Source of the DNA: an uncultured bacterium
GTDB lineage: Bacteria > Planctomycetota > UBA1135 > GCA-002686595
Length of the DNA: 64,000 bases
Direction of reading: 5' to 3'
Assembly (NCBI GenBank): GCA_937896235.1
Contig: CALBMX010000036.1
Location: 1-64,000, forward strand
The translations under genes were made by a program, and so were the position numbers. Shown one piece after another: positions 56,132 through 64,000 of this stretch. The notes under the pieces were generated by a model, which saw only the letters and a program-made list of their open reading frames with translations, did not search any database and was not told the origin of the DNA. Position 1 is the stretch's first letter, and each line of letters begins with the position of its first letter.

Positions 56132-59100
56132 ATGGCCACTCCGGTCGACAAGCCTGTATATCCCGAGGTTGACGCCTCGCCCAATTTTCCTGCGCTAGAG
56201 GCCAAGACACTTGCTTCTTGGAGTGCACAAGGCACTTTTCAGCAGTCGATTGACGCACGGGAAGGCGGGGAGAATGAGTTCGTTTTTTATGACGGGCCTC
56301 CCTTTGCAAACGGACTGCCCCATTACGGGCACCTGCTGACTGGGTATGTAAAAGACATTGTCCCGCGCTACCAGACCATGAAGGGGCGTCGGGTCGAGCG
56401 GCGCTTTGGCTGGGATTGCCACGGTCTGCCCGCAGAGCTAGAGGCGGAAAAGGAGCTTGGCATCCGGGGACGCCACGCGATCATGGAGATGGGCATCGGT
56501 GAGTTCAACGCGACCTGCCAGAAGTCCGTGATGAAGTACACGTCGGAGTGGGAGGCCTACGTGACTCGTCAAGCTCGCTGGGTGGACTTCCAGGACGACT
56601 ATAAGACCATGGACAAGCCGTACATGGAGAGTGTCCTCTGGGCGTTCAAGCAGCTCTTTGACAAGGGGTTGATCTATGAAGGGCACATGGTGATGCCGTA
56701 CTCGTGGGCGATGGAAACAACGGTTTCCAACTTCGAGACCCGCATGGACAACGCCTATCGCGAGCGCCAGGATCCCGCCGCGACCGTTGCGTTCGGCTTG
56801 CTACCGCGAGAGGGAGAGCCCGAGCGCGTGGACATCCTCGCTTGGACAACCACGCCTTGGACATTGCCCTCGAATCTAGCCTTAGCCGTTGGTGAGCAGC
56901 TGGAGTACGCGGTCTTTGAAAAAGAGGGAGGCTGGCTTGTGATCGCCTCTGCCTTGGCAGGCAAGTTCGAAAAAGAGCTCGATGGCGCTCTACAGGTGGC
57001 AACGTGGTTGGGCAGCGATCTAATCGGTCGGCGCTACACCCCCCTATTTCCGTACTTTAAGGATCACGAAGGAGCGTTCCGGGTAATCGGTGGCGACTTT
57101 GTTTCTACGGAAGATGGAACGGGGGTCGTTCACCTAGCGCCTGGTTTTGGTGAGGACGACCAGCGGGTCTGTAAAGATGCCGGTATCGAGATCGTCTGTC
57201 CGGTGGATAGCGCCGGCAAGTTCACTTTTGAGATCACAGACTACGAAGGCTTGCAGGTCTTCGAAGCGAACCGCCCAATCCTGCGACGCCTGCGCGAAGA
57301 GGGGCGACTCTTCCGCGAGGAGAGTTACGTTCACAATTATCCTCACTGCTGGCGCACGGATACACCGCTTATCTACAAAGCCGTTAGCTCCTGGTTTGTG
57401 AAGGTGACCGATTTCCGCGACCGCATGGTCGAGCTCAACCAAGAGGTGAACTGGATCCCGGGGCACGTCAAGGATGGCCAATTTGGAAAGTGGCTTGAGG
57501 GAGCACGGGATTGGTCGATCAGCCGCAGCCGCTTCTGGGGTGCACCTCTGCCGATCTGGCGCAGCGATGATCCGCGCTACCCTCGCATCGATGTCTACGG
57601 CTCCATCGCTGAACTCGAAGAGGCCTTCGGGGTTGACGTTCCCGATTTGCACAGGCCCTTCATCGACACGCTAACTCGGCCCAATCCCGACGATCCCACC
57701 GGTCTGAGTACGATGCGCAGGGTCGATGAAGTTTTGGACTGTTGGTTTGAGTCCGGCTCGATGCCCTTTGCCCAAGTGCACTACCCCTTTGAAAACAAGG
57801 AGTGGTTTGAGTCGCACTTCCCCGCTGACTTTGTCGTGGAGTACGTCGCGCAAACTCGAGGTTGGTTCTACACGGCCATGGTGATGGCCACGGCGTTATT
57901 TGATAAGCCTCCCTTCAAGAATGTGATCTGCCACGGCGTCGTTGTGGACGAGGCGAATCAAAAGCTCTCGAAGCGCCTCAAGAACTATCCTGATCCCACG
58001 GAGATGTTTGACACGCACGGCTCCGATGCTATGCGTTGGTATCTGTGCTCGTCACCGATTCTTCGCGGCCAAGACTTGTCTGTGGACCTCAAGGGCAAAG
58101 GGATCGCTGAGATCGTGCGGCTAGTCATTATGCCGATCTGGAATGCGTGGAGTTTCTTCAGTATGTACGCTCGGGCTGACAGCATCTCTGCGGAGTACAA
58201 ACCGTCTCTTGGCTCCGACGCTCCGGTACTCGATCGCTACATCCTCGCGAAAACACGTGAGCTTGTTGTTGGCGTGACCTCGGCAATGGACGGCTACGAG
58301 CTGAGCGTCGCTTGCAGCGAAGTGCGCCTATTTTTGGATGCGTTCAACAACTGGTACATCCGCCGCAGCCGCGGTCGTTTCTGGAGTGTGGTTACCGGTG
58401 ATGCTTCTGCTGATGCCGAGAAGTTCTCAGCCTACGACACGATGTATACCGTGCTCCATATCTTGACGCGCACGACTGCACCTCTCCTACCGCTTGTCTC
58501 CGAGGAGATTTACCTTGGGCTTGTTGGGCATGCAGAGGGTGTGAGCGTGCACCTTACCGATTGGCCCAATCCTGATGAACTTCCACACGATGCAACTCTG
58601 GTTCGCGAGATGGATCTCGTGCGACATGTATGCACGGGTGCGCTTGGAGTTCGAAATGAAGAAGGTCTGCGTGTGCGTCTGCCCCTGCAGAGCTTGACCA
58701 TCGCAGGTCCGGGCGCGGCTCAGCTGGCCGACATTGACGGTTTATTTGACCTGATCAAAGATGAGGTCAATGTCAAGAGCGTCGTGGTTGACAACAATGT
58801 CGAGAGCCTGGGGCGTTACGAGCTATTTGTTAACGCGCGTGCAGCGGGCCCGCGGTTAGGCAAGAGCACGAAGGACGTGATCGCCGCCTCAAAGAGAGGC
58901 GAGTGGACCGACTTGGGTGACGGCAAGATTGAAGTTGCAGGATTTACCCTCGAGGGCGACGAGGTCGAGCTGCGCTTGGTCCCTAGGGACGGGCTAGAGG
59001 GCAAGGTTACTCTTGCCATCCCGAGTAGTGGAGTCGTGATCGCACTCGATGTGGTGACAACCGATGCGTTGGAAGCAGAGGGCGTCGCACGTGATGTCGT

Positions 59101-59350
59101 ACGGCAAATTCAGGAGGCTCGCAAGAGTGCAGGGCTTGACGTCTCGGATCACATTTCACTCTGCCTTGATTTACCTGAAGCTGGGGTGTCAGCTGTCGAG
59201 ATGCACCGCCAATACATTGCCGTGCAGACCTTGGCGGACTCCATCAACTTTGGGCCTAACCCAGCTGTTGGCGGATATACCCATGAAGCGACTCTTCTTG
59301 GGAAGCCGATTTTTGTACATGTCACTCGTATCGAAACGGTGAAGTCCTAA
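56132..59350 (+). CDS. ileS: Isoleucyl-tRNA synthetase, eukaryotic-type (IleRS2)
   Basis: Charges tRNA-Ile. The 1072-residue class I enzyme has the HIGH motif as His64-Tyr-Gly-His67 (within FANGLPHYGHLLTG) and KMSKS as Lys611-Leu-Ser-Lys-Arg615 (KLSKRLKNYPDP). These variants are those of the eukaryotic-like IleRS2 group, not the standard bacterial IleRS1. The CP1 editing domain lies at about residues 200-400 (LAWTTTPWTLPSNLALAVG). The C-terminal anticodon-binding and extension regions follow. IleRS2 enzymes are generally resistant to mupirocin. No T-box was recognised upstream. ATG start at 56132. Confidence 0.94.
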   Translation: MATPVDKPVYPEVDASPNFPALEAKTLASWSAQGTFQQSIDAREGGENEFVFYDGPPFANGLPHYGHLLTGYVKDIVPRYQTMKGRRVERRFGWDCHGLPAELEAEKELGIRGRHAIMEMGIGEFNATCQKSVMKYTSEWEAYVTRQARWVDFQDDYKTMDKPYMESVLWAFKQLFDKGLIYEGHMVMPYSWAMETTVSNFETRMDNAYRERQDPAATVAFGLLPREGEPERVDILAWTTTPWTLPSNLALAVGEQLEYAVFEKEGGWLVIASALAGKFEKELDGALQVATWLGSDLIGRRYTPLFPYFKDHEGAFRVIGGDFVSTEDGTGVVHLAPGFGEDDQRVCKDAGIEIVCPVDSAGKFTFEITDYEGLQVFEANRPILRRLREEGRLFREESYVHNYPHCWRTDTPLIYKAVSSWFVKVTDFRDRMVELNQEVNWIPGHVKDGQFGKWLEGARDWSISRSRFWGAPLPIWRSDDPRYPRIDVYGSIAELEEAFGVDVPDLHRPFIDTLTRPNPDDPTGLSTMRRVDEVLDCWFESGSMPFAQVHYPFENKEWFESHFPADFVVEYVAQTRGWFYTAMVMATALFDKPPFKNVICHGVVVDEANQKLSKRLKNYPDPTEMFDTHGSDAMRWYLCSSPILRGQDLSVDLKGKGIAEIVRLVIMPIWNAWSFFSMYARADSISAEYKPSLGSDAPVLDRYILAKTRELVVGVTSAMDGYELSVACSEVRLFLDAFNNWYIRRSRGRFWSVVTGDASADAEKFSAYDTMYTVLHILTRTTAPLLPLVSEEIYLGLVGHAEGVSVHLTDWPNPDELPHDATLVREMDLVRHVCTGALGVRNEEGLRVRLPLQSLTIAGPGAAQLADIDGLFDLIKDEVNVKSVVVDNNVESLGRYELFVNARAAGPRLGKSTKDVIAASKRGEWTDLGDGKIEVAGFTLEGDEVELRLVPRDGLEGKVTLAIPSSGVVIALDVVTTDALEAEGVARDVVRQIQEARKSAGLDVSDHISLCLDLPEAGVSAVEMHRQYIAVQTLADSINFGPNPAVGGYTHEATLLGKPIFVHVTRIETVKS

Positions 59351-59414
59351 GTCAAAATACAGCAAGAACCTGGAGACGGGGTCATCCCCGAGAACACGAT
59401 CTAAAACAATAACC

Positions 59415-61346
59415 ATGGGTGAATTCAACGTCAGCGCTTTGGATGAAAAGGGGCAGCGCGAGTTCACGCGCGCGCTTCTAGATGATGTCCATGCCCTCGA
59501 GCGAATGATCGCTGAAGGGCTGATTGAAACGGGAATCCAGCGTATTGGTGCGGAGCAGGAATTTTTCCTCGTAGATCAGGCGTTTCGCCCAGCCGCTCTC
59601 TCTGGAGAGATGCTCAAGGTTCTCGACCCAAAGTTTTTCACCAATGAACTAGCGACCTTCAATATTGAGGCCAACCTCTCACCTCGCTGTTTCGAATCGG
59701 GCGCGCTTTTGGCAATGGAAAAAGAGCTCAACGAGTGCGTCTCCGCCGCTCGAACAGCTGCTCGTGGGCTCGGAGGTGATATCGTCCTTGCGGGCATTCT
59801 TCCCACGCTGACTGACGAACACATCAGTTTGGATTGGATGACACCGGAGGCCCGCTACTTCGAGATGAACGAGACACTCGTTCGGCTTGCAAAGGGGAAG
59901 TTTGAAACTCTAATCAAGGGAGTCGACCAGCTCCAAACAAGCAGCGATAATGTGATGCTGGAGGCGTGCAACACAAGCTTTCAAGTTCACTTTCAAGTTG
60001 CTCCGGATCAGTTCAAGCGAATCTACAATCTAGCTCAAGCTGTCACCGCACCGGTACTAGCTGCGGCGGTGAACTCGCCGGTCCTTCTCCAGAACAGACT
60101 GTGGCATGAGACTCGTGTTGCCCTCTTCCAGCAATCTCTCGACTCCCGTTCGGATGCCTTGAAAAAGCGGGGGACTAGGACAAGGGTTAGCTTTGGTGAC
60201 GATTGGGTTACGAACGGTGTGCTCGATATTTTTCGAGATGACATCGCGCGGTTCCGCAGTATTTTGGGAGCTGAGCTGGGGGAGTCCTCGCTCAAGGTGC
60301 TCGATCGCGGTGAGATTCCAAAGCTCAAGGCGCTGTGCATGCACAACGGGACTGTCTACCGCTGGAACCGTCCGTGCTATGGAGTTGCGAATGGCAAAGC
60401 TCACCTGCGAATCGAGGCGCGCGCGTTACCATCGGGCCCGACTCCTTTGGATGAGATCGCGAACGCGGCCTTTCTATTTGGACTGATGGCGGGTGTCGAA
60501 AAGCATCACGGCGATGTGACGCAAGTTCTGCTGTTTGACCATGTGAAAGAGAACTTCACCAACGCCGCTCGGTACGGTCTCAAGGCCCAGTTCCATTGGG
60601 TGGATGGCGAGGTGCTCAGTGCAGGAGACTTGATCTTGGATCGCCTCTTGCCTCAAGCGGCGGACGGTCTCCATGAAGTCGGATTCTCCGAAGAAGAGGT
60701 TGATCGCTATCTAGGAGTCATCGAAGAGCGCGTTCGCTCTGGTCGAACAGGATCTCAATGGGTATTTGATAGCCTTGATGCGATGGGGGGGATGGGAACC
60801 GCGGATTCTCGGTGCCGGGCCCTAACGGCCTCTATGGTGAAGTACCAAGAAAGCGGGGAGCCATGTCACAAGTGGCCGGCGCTGATGTCCGCAGCAACGA
60901 AGAATTGGCGCGATGACTACCGGACGATCTCTCAGGTGATGACCCGTGACCTCTTCACAGTTCACCCCGAGGACCTCATCGACCTGGCCGCGAGTTTGAT
61001 GGATTGGGAACATCTTCGCCACGTACCTGTTGAGGACGAAGATGGCAACTTAGTTGGGCTGGTGACCTCGCGTCACTTGATGCGCTATATGGCCCAGGGG
61101 AAGACAAAGGATGCGACACCGCTTGCCGTGCAAGACATCATGCTCAAAGATCCGATCCACATCTCCCCAGACATGGGGATCATCGATGCAATGCACCTAA
61201 TGCGCGACAAACGCCTCGCATGCCTTCCCGTTACCAAAGAGGGAAAGCTTGTTGGATTGGTCACGGAGGGAGACTTCCTTTCAGTGGCAGCACGTCTTTT
61301 TGAAGAACAATACAATCGTGATTCGGACCTAGGAGTGGAGGGCTAG
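59415..61346 (+). CDS. Glutamate-cysteine-ligase-like enzyme fused to a CBS pair
   Basis: A 643-residue fusion. Residues about 35-480 are a GCS2/GshA-type carboxylate-amine ligase: IGAEQEFFLVD, FNIEANLSPRCF, ACNTSFQVHFQV, AVNSPVLLQNRLWHETR and HLRIEARALPSGPTP. Residues about 505-635 are two CBS domains (TISQVMTRDLFTVHPED with LVGLVTSRHLM, then VQDIMLKDPIHISPD with LVGLVTEGDFL). The family forms gamma-glutamyl or similar amide bonds using ATP; the CBS pair suggests control by adenine nucleotides. The next gene, an M14 deacylase, starts four bases later. Glutathione synthesis is not proven. Confidence 0.84.
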   Translation: MGEFNVSALDEKGQREFTRALLDDVHALERMIAEGLIETGIQRIGAEQEFFLVDQAFRPAALSGEMLKVLDPKFFTNELATFNIEANLSPRCFESGALLAMEKELNECVSAARTAARGLGGDIVLAGILPTLTDEHISLDWMTPEARYFEMNETLVRLAKGKFETLIKGVDQLQTSSDNVMLEACNTSFQVHFQVAPDQFKRIYNLAQAVTAPVLAAAVNSPVLLQNRLWHETRVALFQQSLDSRSDALKKRGTRTRVSFGDDWVTNGVLDIFRDDIARFRSILGAELGESSLKVLDRGEIPKLKALCMHNGTVYRWNRPCYGVANGKAHLRIEARALPSGPTPLDEIANAAFLFGLMAGVEKHHGDVTQVLLFDHVKENFTNAARYGLKAQFHWVDGEVLSAGDLILDRLLPQAADGLHEVGFSEEEVDRYLGVIEERVRSGRTGSQWVFDSLDAMGGMGTADSRCRALTASMVKYQESGEPCHKWPALMSAATKNWRDDYRTISQVMTRDLFTVHPEDLIDLAASLMDWEHLRHVPVEDEDGNLVGLVTSRHLMRYMAQGKTKDATPLAVQDIMLKDPIHISPDMGIIDAMHLMRDKRLACLPVTKEGKLVGLVTEGDFLSVAARLFEEQYNRDSDLGVEG

Positions 61347-61350
61347 AGAC

Positions 61351-62517
61351 GTGAGCTTGCCATCTGAGACCAACCGCGTGGTTGGGCGCTACGACTGCTC
61401 TTTAGGGGGGCCATTGTTTCTCACCGTCGGTGGCTTACATGGCAACGAGCCAGCCGGAATCGAAGCGGCGAAACGTGTCTTGCGCCGACTTGAAGAAGAG
61501 TCGATCCCGCTGCAAGGTCGCTTTGTTGCCTTGCGTGGGAACCGCCCCGCCCTAGCCCTCGGCACTCGTTTTATCGAACGCGATCTCAATCGAGTCTGGG
61601 GGCCAAGGGATTTGCTCGGGCTGGAAGAGCGCGAAGCGGAGCTGGACGGTCCTGACGAGGCCGAACTGCGGGGCTTGGTGCAGGTCTTTGCAGCGCTCCT
61701 GGTGGAGCCATGTGGGACAGCATCCTTTGAGGAGGTGGTGCTGCTAGACTTGCACTCAACTTCAGGGCCAAGCACACCTTTTTTGTGCATGGCGGACACC
61801 CTTCAGAATCGCCCGGTTTCTTTTGCTCTCCAAGTGCCGGTGATTCTGGGCTTAGAGGAGGCGCTCGCGGGGACGCTCCTGGATTATATGAGTGAAGCTG
61901 GCCACATCGCGATTGCTTTCGAGGGTGGTGAACACACCGATCCAGACACCGTTGATTGTCATGAGGCCGCGATCTGGTGCGGGCTCCTGGCTGCGGGCTG
62001 TCTCAAATCAGGGGCTTTGCCCGACATGGGGTTGATGCAAACTCGCTTGCGAAAGGCGGCTAAAGGCGCTCCCGCAATTGTCGAGGTCCTTCATCGACAC
62101 GGGACGAATCCAGGCGATGGATTTGTGATGGACGCGGGCTGGTCAAACTTCCAAGTCGTAGGCTCGAATGAAGTCCTAGCGACCGATGGAAAGGGCGAGA
62201 TTAGAGCGACCTTGTCGGGCCGCTTGTTGCTCCCGAGGTACCAGGCCAAAGGGGATGACGGATTTTTTCTCTCCAGGGATGTTCGCCCGATCTGGCTCAC
62301 GGTGTCCGCTTGGTTGCGGCGAAATGAACTCGACCGCTTTCTGCACTTGCTGCCTGGTGTCCAACGCGTGGAGGGGGATTCGCGTCGATTGCGAATCAAT
62401 CGGCGCCGAGCGCTCTTCGGCGTGCGCCAAATTTTCCACCTCTTTGGTTTTCGTCGCTTTGAGGAAGACGCAACGGGCTACTTGTTCTTGCGCCGCCCGG
62501 ATAGGCTGGACTCGTAG
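61351..62517 (+). CDS. Succinylglutamate desuccinylase/aspartoacylase family protein (M14)
   Basis: Zinc-dependent amide hydrolase of 388 residues. The first zinc site is His30-Gly-Asn-Glu33 (GGLHGNEPAG), the third ligand is His135 in DLHSTSG, and Arg-Asp-Leu-Asn (ERDLNRVWG) binds the substrate carboxylate. Glu191 in AFEGGEHTDP is the likely catalytic base. The C-terminal domain is longer than in AstE. GTG start at 61351, four bases after the ligase gene, suggesting a common pathway in which one enzyme makes and the other removes or matures an amide bond. It is convergent with the LOG gene. Confidence 0.85.
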   Translation: MSLPSETNRVVGRYDCSLGGPLFLTVGGLHGNEPAGIEAAKRVLRRLEEESIPLQGRFVALRGNRPALALGTRFIERDLNRVWGPRDLLGLEEREAELDGPDEAELRGLVQVFAALLVEPCGTASFEEVVLLDLHSTSGPSTPFLCMADTLQNRPVSFALQVPVILGLEEALAGTLLDYMSEAGHIAIAFEGGEHTDPDTVDCHEAAIWCGLLAAGCLKSGALPDMGLMQTRLRKAAKGAPAIVEVLHRHGTNPGDGFVMDAGWSNFQVVGSNEVLATDGKGEIRATLSGRLLLPRYQAKGDDGFFLSRDVRPIWLTVSAWLRRNELDRFLHLLPGVQRVEGDSRRLRINRRRALFGVRQIFHLFGFRRFEEDATGYLFLRRPDRLDS

Positions 62518-62527
62518 TTCGTCTCTG

Positions 62528-62549
62528 ACCTCAGCTCGTAGACTGAGGT
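62528..62549. terminator. Short hairpin between convergent genes
   Basis: ACCTCAG (62528-62534) and CTGAGGT (62543-62549) form a perfect 7-bp stem with an 8-base loop, 11 bases after the M14 stop and overlapping the last codons of the LOG gene. AAAA follows on the plus strand. It may act in both directions. Confidence 0.45.
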
Positions 62550-63130
62550 AGCAAAACCTGTAAGCGGCTGATGGCCTGGTCTGCGCACGAGACCCACTCC
62601 ACCATTCCAAAATGTGCCGGTGAGATGAAGGCGGGATTCCGGAGGGCCTCCATCACACCCCTCCAAGGTTCCCCAACCGTAAAGATTGGGATCGGCGTGA
62701 GCTCTCCAATCATGGTCGAGTTCCAGACGAGCGCCAGCTCGACAAGTGTTCCAACTCCACCGGGTAAAACGATCACCGCATCACACTTGGATGTCACCAA
62801 GCCCAAGCGCTCCAGTAATGTGTCCGTGCGCATTTCCTCACGGACCCACGGGTTGGCTTCAATCCCCGGTCGAAAGCGAACGATCGCGTCGCAGGTTGCG
62901 CCGAACACATGCGCGCCCGCTTCGGAGGCACCTTTGCTTACGGCCTCCATGACACCGGCGTAGCCCCCTGTAAGAACGTCGAAACCCTTTTCGCCGAGAG
63001 CTGTCCCCAAGTTGAGGGCTTGGATGTACTCCTCACTTCCCGCAATAGGTCCCGCCGATCCAAAGACGCTAACGAGAGGTTTGGAGCGGAAGGGCTTCGG
63101 GTCGTTGATGTCAGATGCCTTGGTCATCAT
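62531..63130 (-). CDS. LOG-family protein (TIGR00725/TIGR00730-like)
   Basis: A 199-residue Rossmann-fold protein of the lysine-decarboxylase-like/LOG group. The glycine loop VFGSAGP near the N-terminus, GFDVLTGGYAGVMEAVSKGA, and the signature PGGVGTLVELALVW (PGGxGTxxE) define it. The family includes cytokinin-activating phosphoribohydrolases and nucleotide-5'-monophosphate nucleosidases; the exact substrate is not known. The frame opens far upstream at 63388, but the ATG at 63130 (or the adjacent one at 63127) is preferred, leaving 56 bases to the divergent acyltransferase gene. Confidence 0.85.
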   Translation of the reverse strand: MMTKASDINDPKPFRSKPLVSVFGSAGPIAGSEEYIQALNLGTALGEKGFDVLTGGYAGVMEAVSKGASEAGAHVFGATCDAIVRFRPGIEANPWVREEMRTDTLLERLGLVTSKCDAVIVLPGGVGTLVELALVWNSTMIGELTPIPIFTVGEPWRGVMEALRNPAFISPAHFGMVEWVSCADQAISRLQVLLPQSTS

Positions 63131-63186
63131 GGGATTGCACAATCGCTCGATGGGCTTGGCAAGCTGCTTTGTATATTCTTGGCGAG

Positions 63187-63999
63187 ATGCTCTTCCCCCG
63201 GCTAAGGCGTGCTTCGATCGCGCTCCCCATTCTGCTTGTGTCCATTCCTGTTGTGGTGGCTTGGTTGCTTCGGCAGGTGGGAGCGGATCGCATTGGGTTG
63301 CGGCTCGCCGCCAAGTCCCAGCAAATATGGGCAAGAGGGACGCTATGGATCTTGGGGATACGGCTAGAAACCTTAGGGCCCGCTCCAAAAGGCGCCTTTG
63401 TCATCACCGCTAATCACCTCAGCTATATTGATGTACTGGTTCTTGCCGCGCTGTTCCCCAGTCGCTTTCTGGCCAAAAGTGAAATCGCGGGTTGGCCCAT
63501 AATCGGAACCATCGTCAGCTTATCGGGAACGTTGTACATCAAACGCGGGGACCGAAATGATGTTCCTCGCCTGGTGGAACGCATGAAAAATACACTCGAT
63601 GCAGGGGTGGGGGTTACATTCTTCCCCGAGGGTTGGGCTTCACGAGGGCTCACCGTTAAAAAGTTCCACGCGGGCTTACTGCAAAGCGCAGTTTCCGGCG
63701 AGTTCCCCTGTCTTCCCGTCTCCCTAAGCTACTCAACTCCCAACTCTGATTTTGCACCGGCGTGGACTGTAGCCTGGTGGAGCGCCTCACCGCTTGGGGT
63801 GCATCTCTTGCGAATGATCCGCGTGGGACCGGTTGTGGCTCACTTGAGGTGGCCGACCGAACCCCTGCTAGGTACAGAAAGGAAAGACCTGGCCAATCGC
63901 TTGCATGGCGAGGTTTTAGCTCGTTTTAGGCCACTCAAGCAGGCCCCGCTTCCCCCTGTTCAGGTGGGGGACCCGCTGGCAACGGAAGGTTTGGACTAG
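63187..63999 (+). CDS. 1-acyl-sn-glycerol-3-phosphate acyltransferase (PlsC family)
   Basis: Membrane-bound lysophosphatidic-acid acyltransferase-like protein of 270 residues. It has an N-terminal hydrophobic segment (IALPILLVSIPVVVAWLL), the catalytic His77-x4-Asp82 motif (NHLSYID), the block GTLYIKRGDR, and FFPEGWAS where FPEGTRS is usual. Acyl transfer in phospholipid synthesis is likely; a specialised acyl acceptor cannot be excluded. The frame opens at 63115 within the LOG gene, but the ATG at 63187 is preferred. The gene ends one base before the window end and is complete. Confidence 0.87.
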   Translation: MLFPRLRRASIALPILLVSIPVVVAWLLRQVGADRIGLRLAAKSQQIWARGTLWILGIRLETLGPAPKGAFVITANHLSYIDVLVLAALFPSRFLAKSEIAGWPIIGTIVSLSGTLYIKRGDRNDVPRLVERMKNTLDAGVGVTFFPEGWASRGLTVKKFHAGLLQSAVSGEFPCLPVSLSYSTPNSDFAPAWTVAWWSASPLGVHLLRMIRVGPVVAHLRWPTEPLLGTERKDLANRLHGEVLARFRPLKQAPLPPVQVGDPLATEGLD

Positions 64000-64000
64000 G

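Noticed and set aside
63156..63177. Promoter TTGGCA/TATATT before the acyltransferase gene
   Set aside because: The spacing is only 10 bases, too short for a sigma-70 promoter.
63131..63388. N-terminal extension of the LOG protein
   Set aside because: It overlaps the start of the acyltransferase gene and has no family similarity.

Overview
This 64 kb window comes from a diderm bacterium with a moderately GC-rich chromosome (judged by eye). Peptidoglycan genes (uppP, glmS, an N-acetylmuramoyl-alanine amidase), several outer-membrane-type lipoproteins, a Wza-like export protein and a TolC/RND pump indicate two membranes. Many genes start with GTG or TTG, clear Shine-Dalgarno sequences are rare, and there is a Minf_1886-family gene and a sulfatase-fold membrane protein. 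These traits fit a member of the Planctomycetota/PVC lineage best, but the phylum is an inference. No rRNA, tRNA, CRISPR array, insertion sequence or phage gene was seen. Coding density is very high and many neighbours overlap by 1-10 bases.

Layout. 1-4.1 kb: alanine dehydrogenase, undecaprenyl-diphosphatase, and a gmd-rmd pair making a GDP-6-deoxyhexose. 4.1-7.3 kb: membrane metallophosphoesterase, small lipoprotein, unknown protein, peptidoglycan amidase. 7.4-15.9 kb: a rightward run with a TPR/HExxH protein, tmk, holB, a Minf_1886 protein, an AI-2E-family transporter and a sulfatase-fold membrane enzyme, closed by a perfect 18-bp hairpin. 16-18.5 kb: a leftward S41 protease carrying EF-hand-like loops. 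18.7-22.2 kb: moaC, accB-accC and a lipoprotein.

22.2-46.9 kb is a large exopolysaccharide region. Nucleotide-sugar genes come first (UDP-xylose synthase, glmS, UDP-glucuronate 4-epimerase-like, rfbA, rfbD, rfbB). Then come export protein, chain-length protein, O-antigen-ligase-like protein, asparagine-synthase-like amidotransferase, two GT4 glycosyltransferases and a DUF3473-type polysaccharide deacetylase. After two leftward genes (a 1378-residue TPR protein and a degenerate signalling-like protein) follow two GT2 glycosyltransferases and a FemAB-like protein. Ligase, amidotransferase, deacetylase and FemAB are the set usually found beside exosortase A (XrtA/PEP-CTERM), yet no exosortase or PEP-CTERM substrate is visible here.

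47.4-54.9 kb: a GAF-type protein, then an ArsR repressor divergent from a TolC-MFP-RND efflux operon, with a palindrome lying inside the probable promoter. A 30-bp perfect hairpin separates this operon from a leftward four-CBS protein. 56.1-64 kb: a eukaryotic-type isoleucyl-tRNA synthetase, a glutamate-cysteine-ligase-like enzyme fused to CBS domains and coupled to an M14 aspartoacylase-like enzyme, a LOG-family protein and a PlsC-type acyltransferase.
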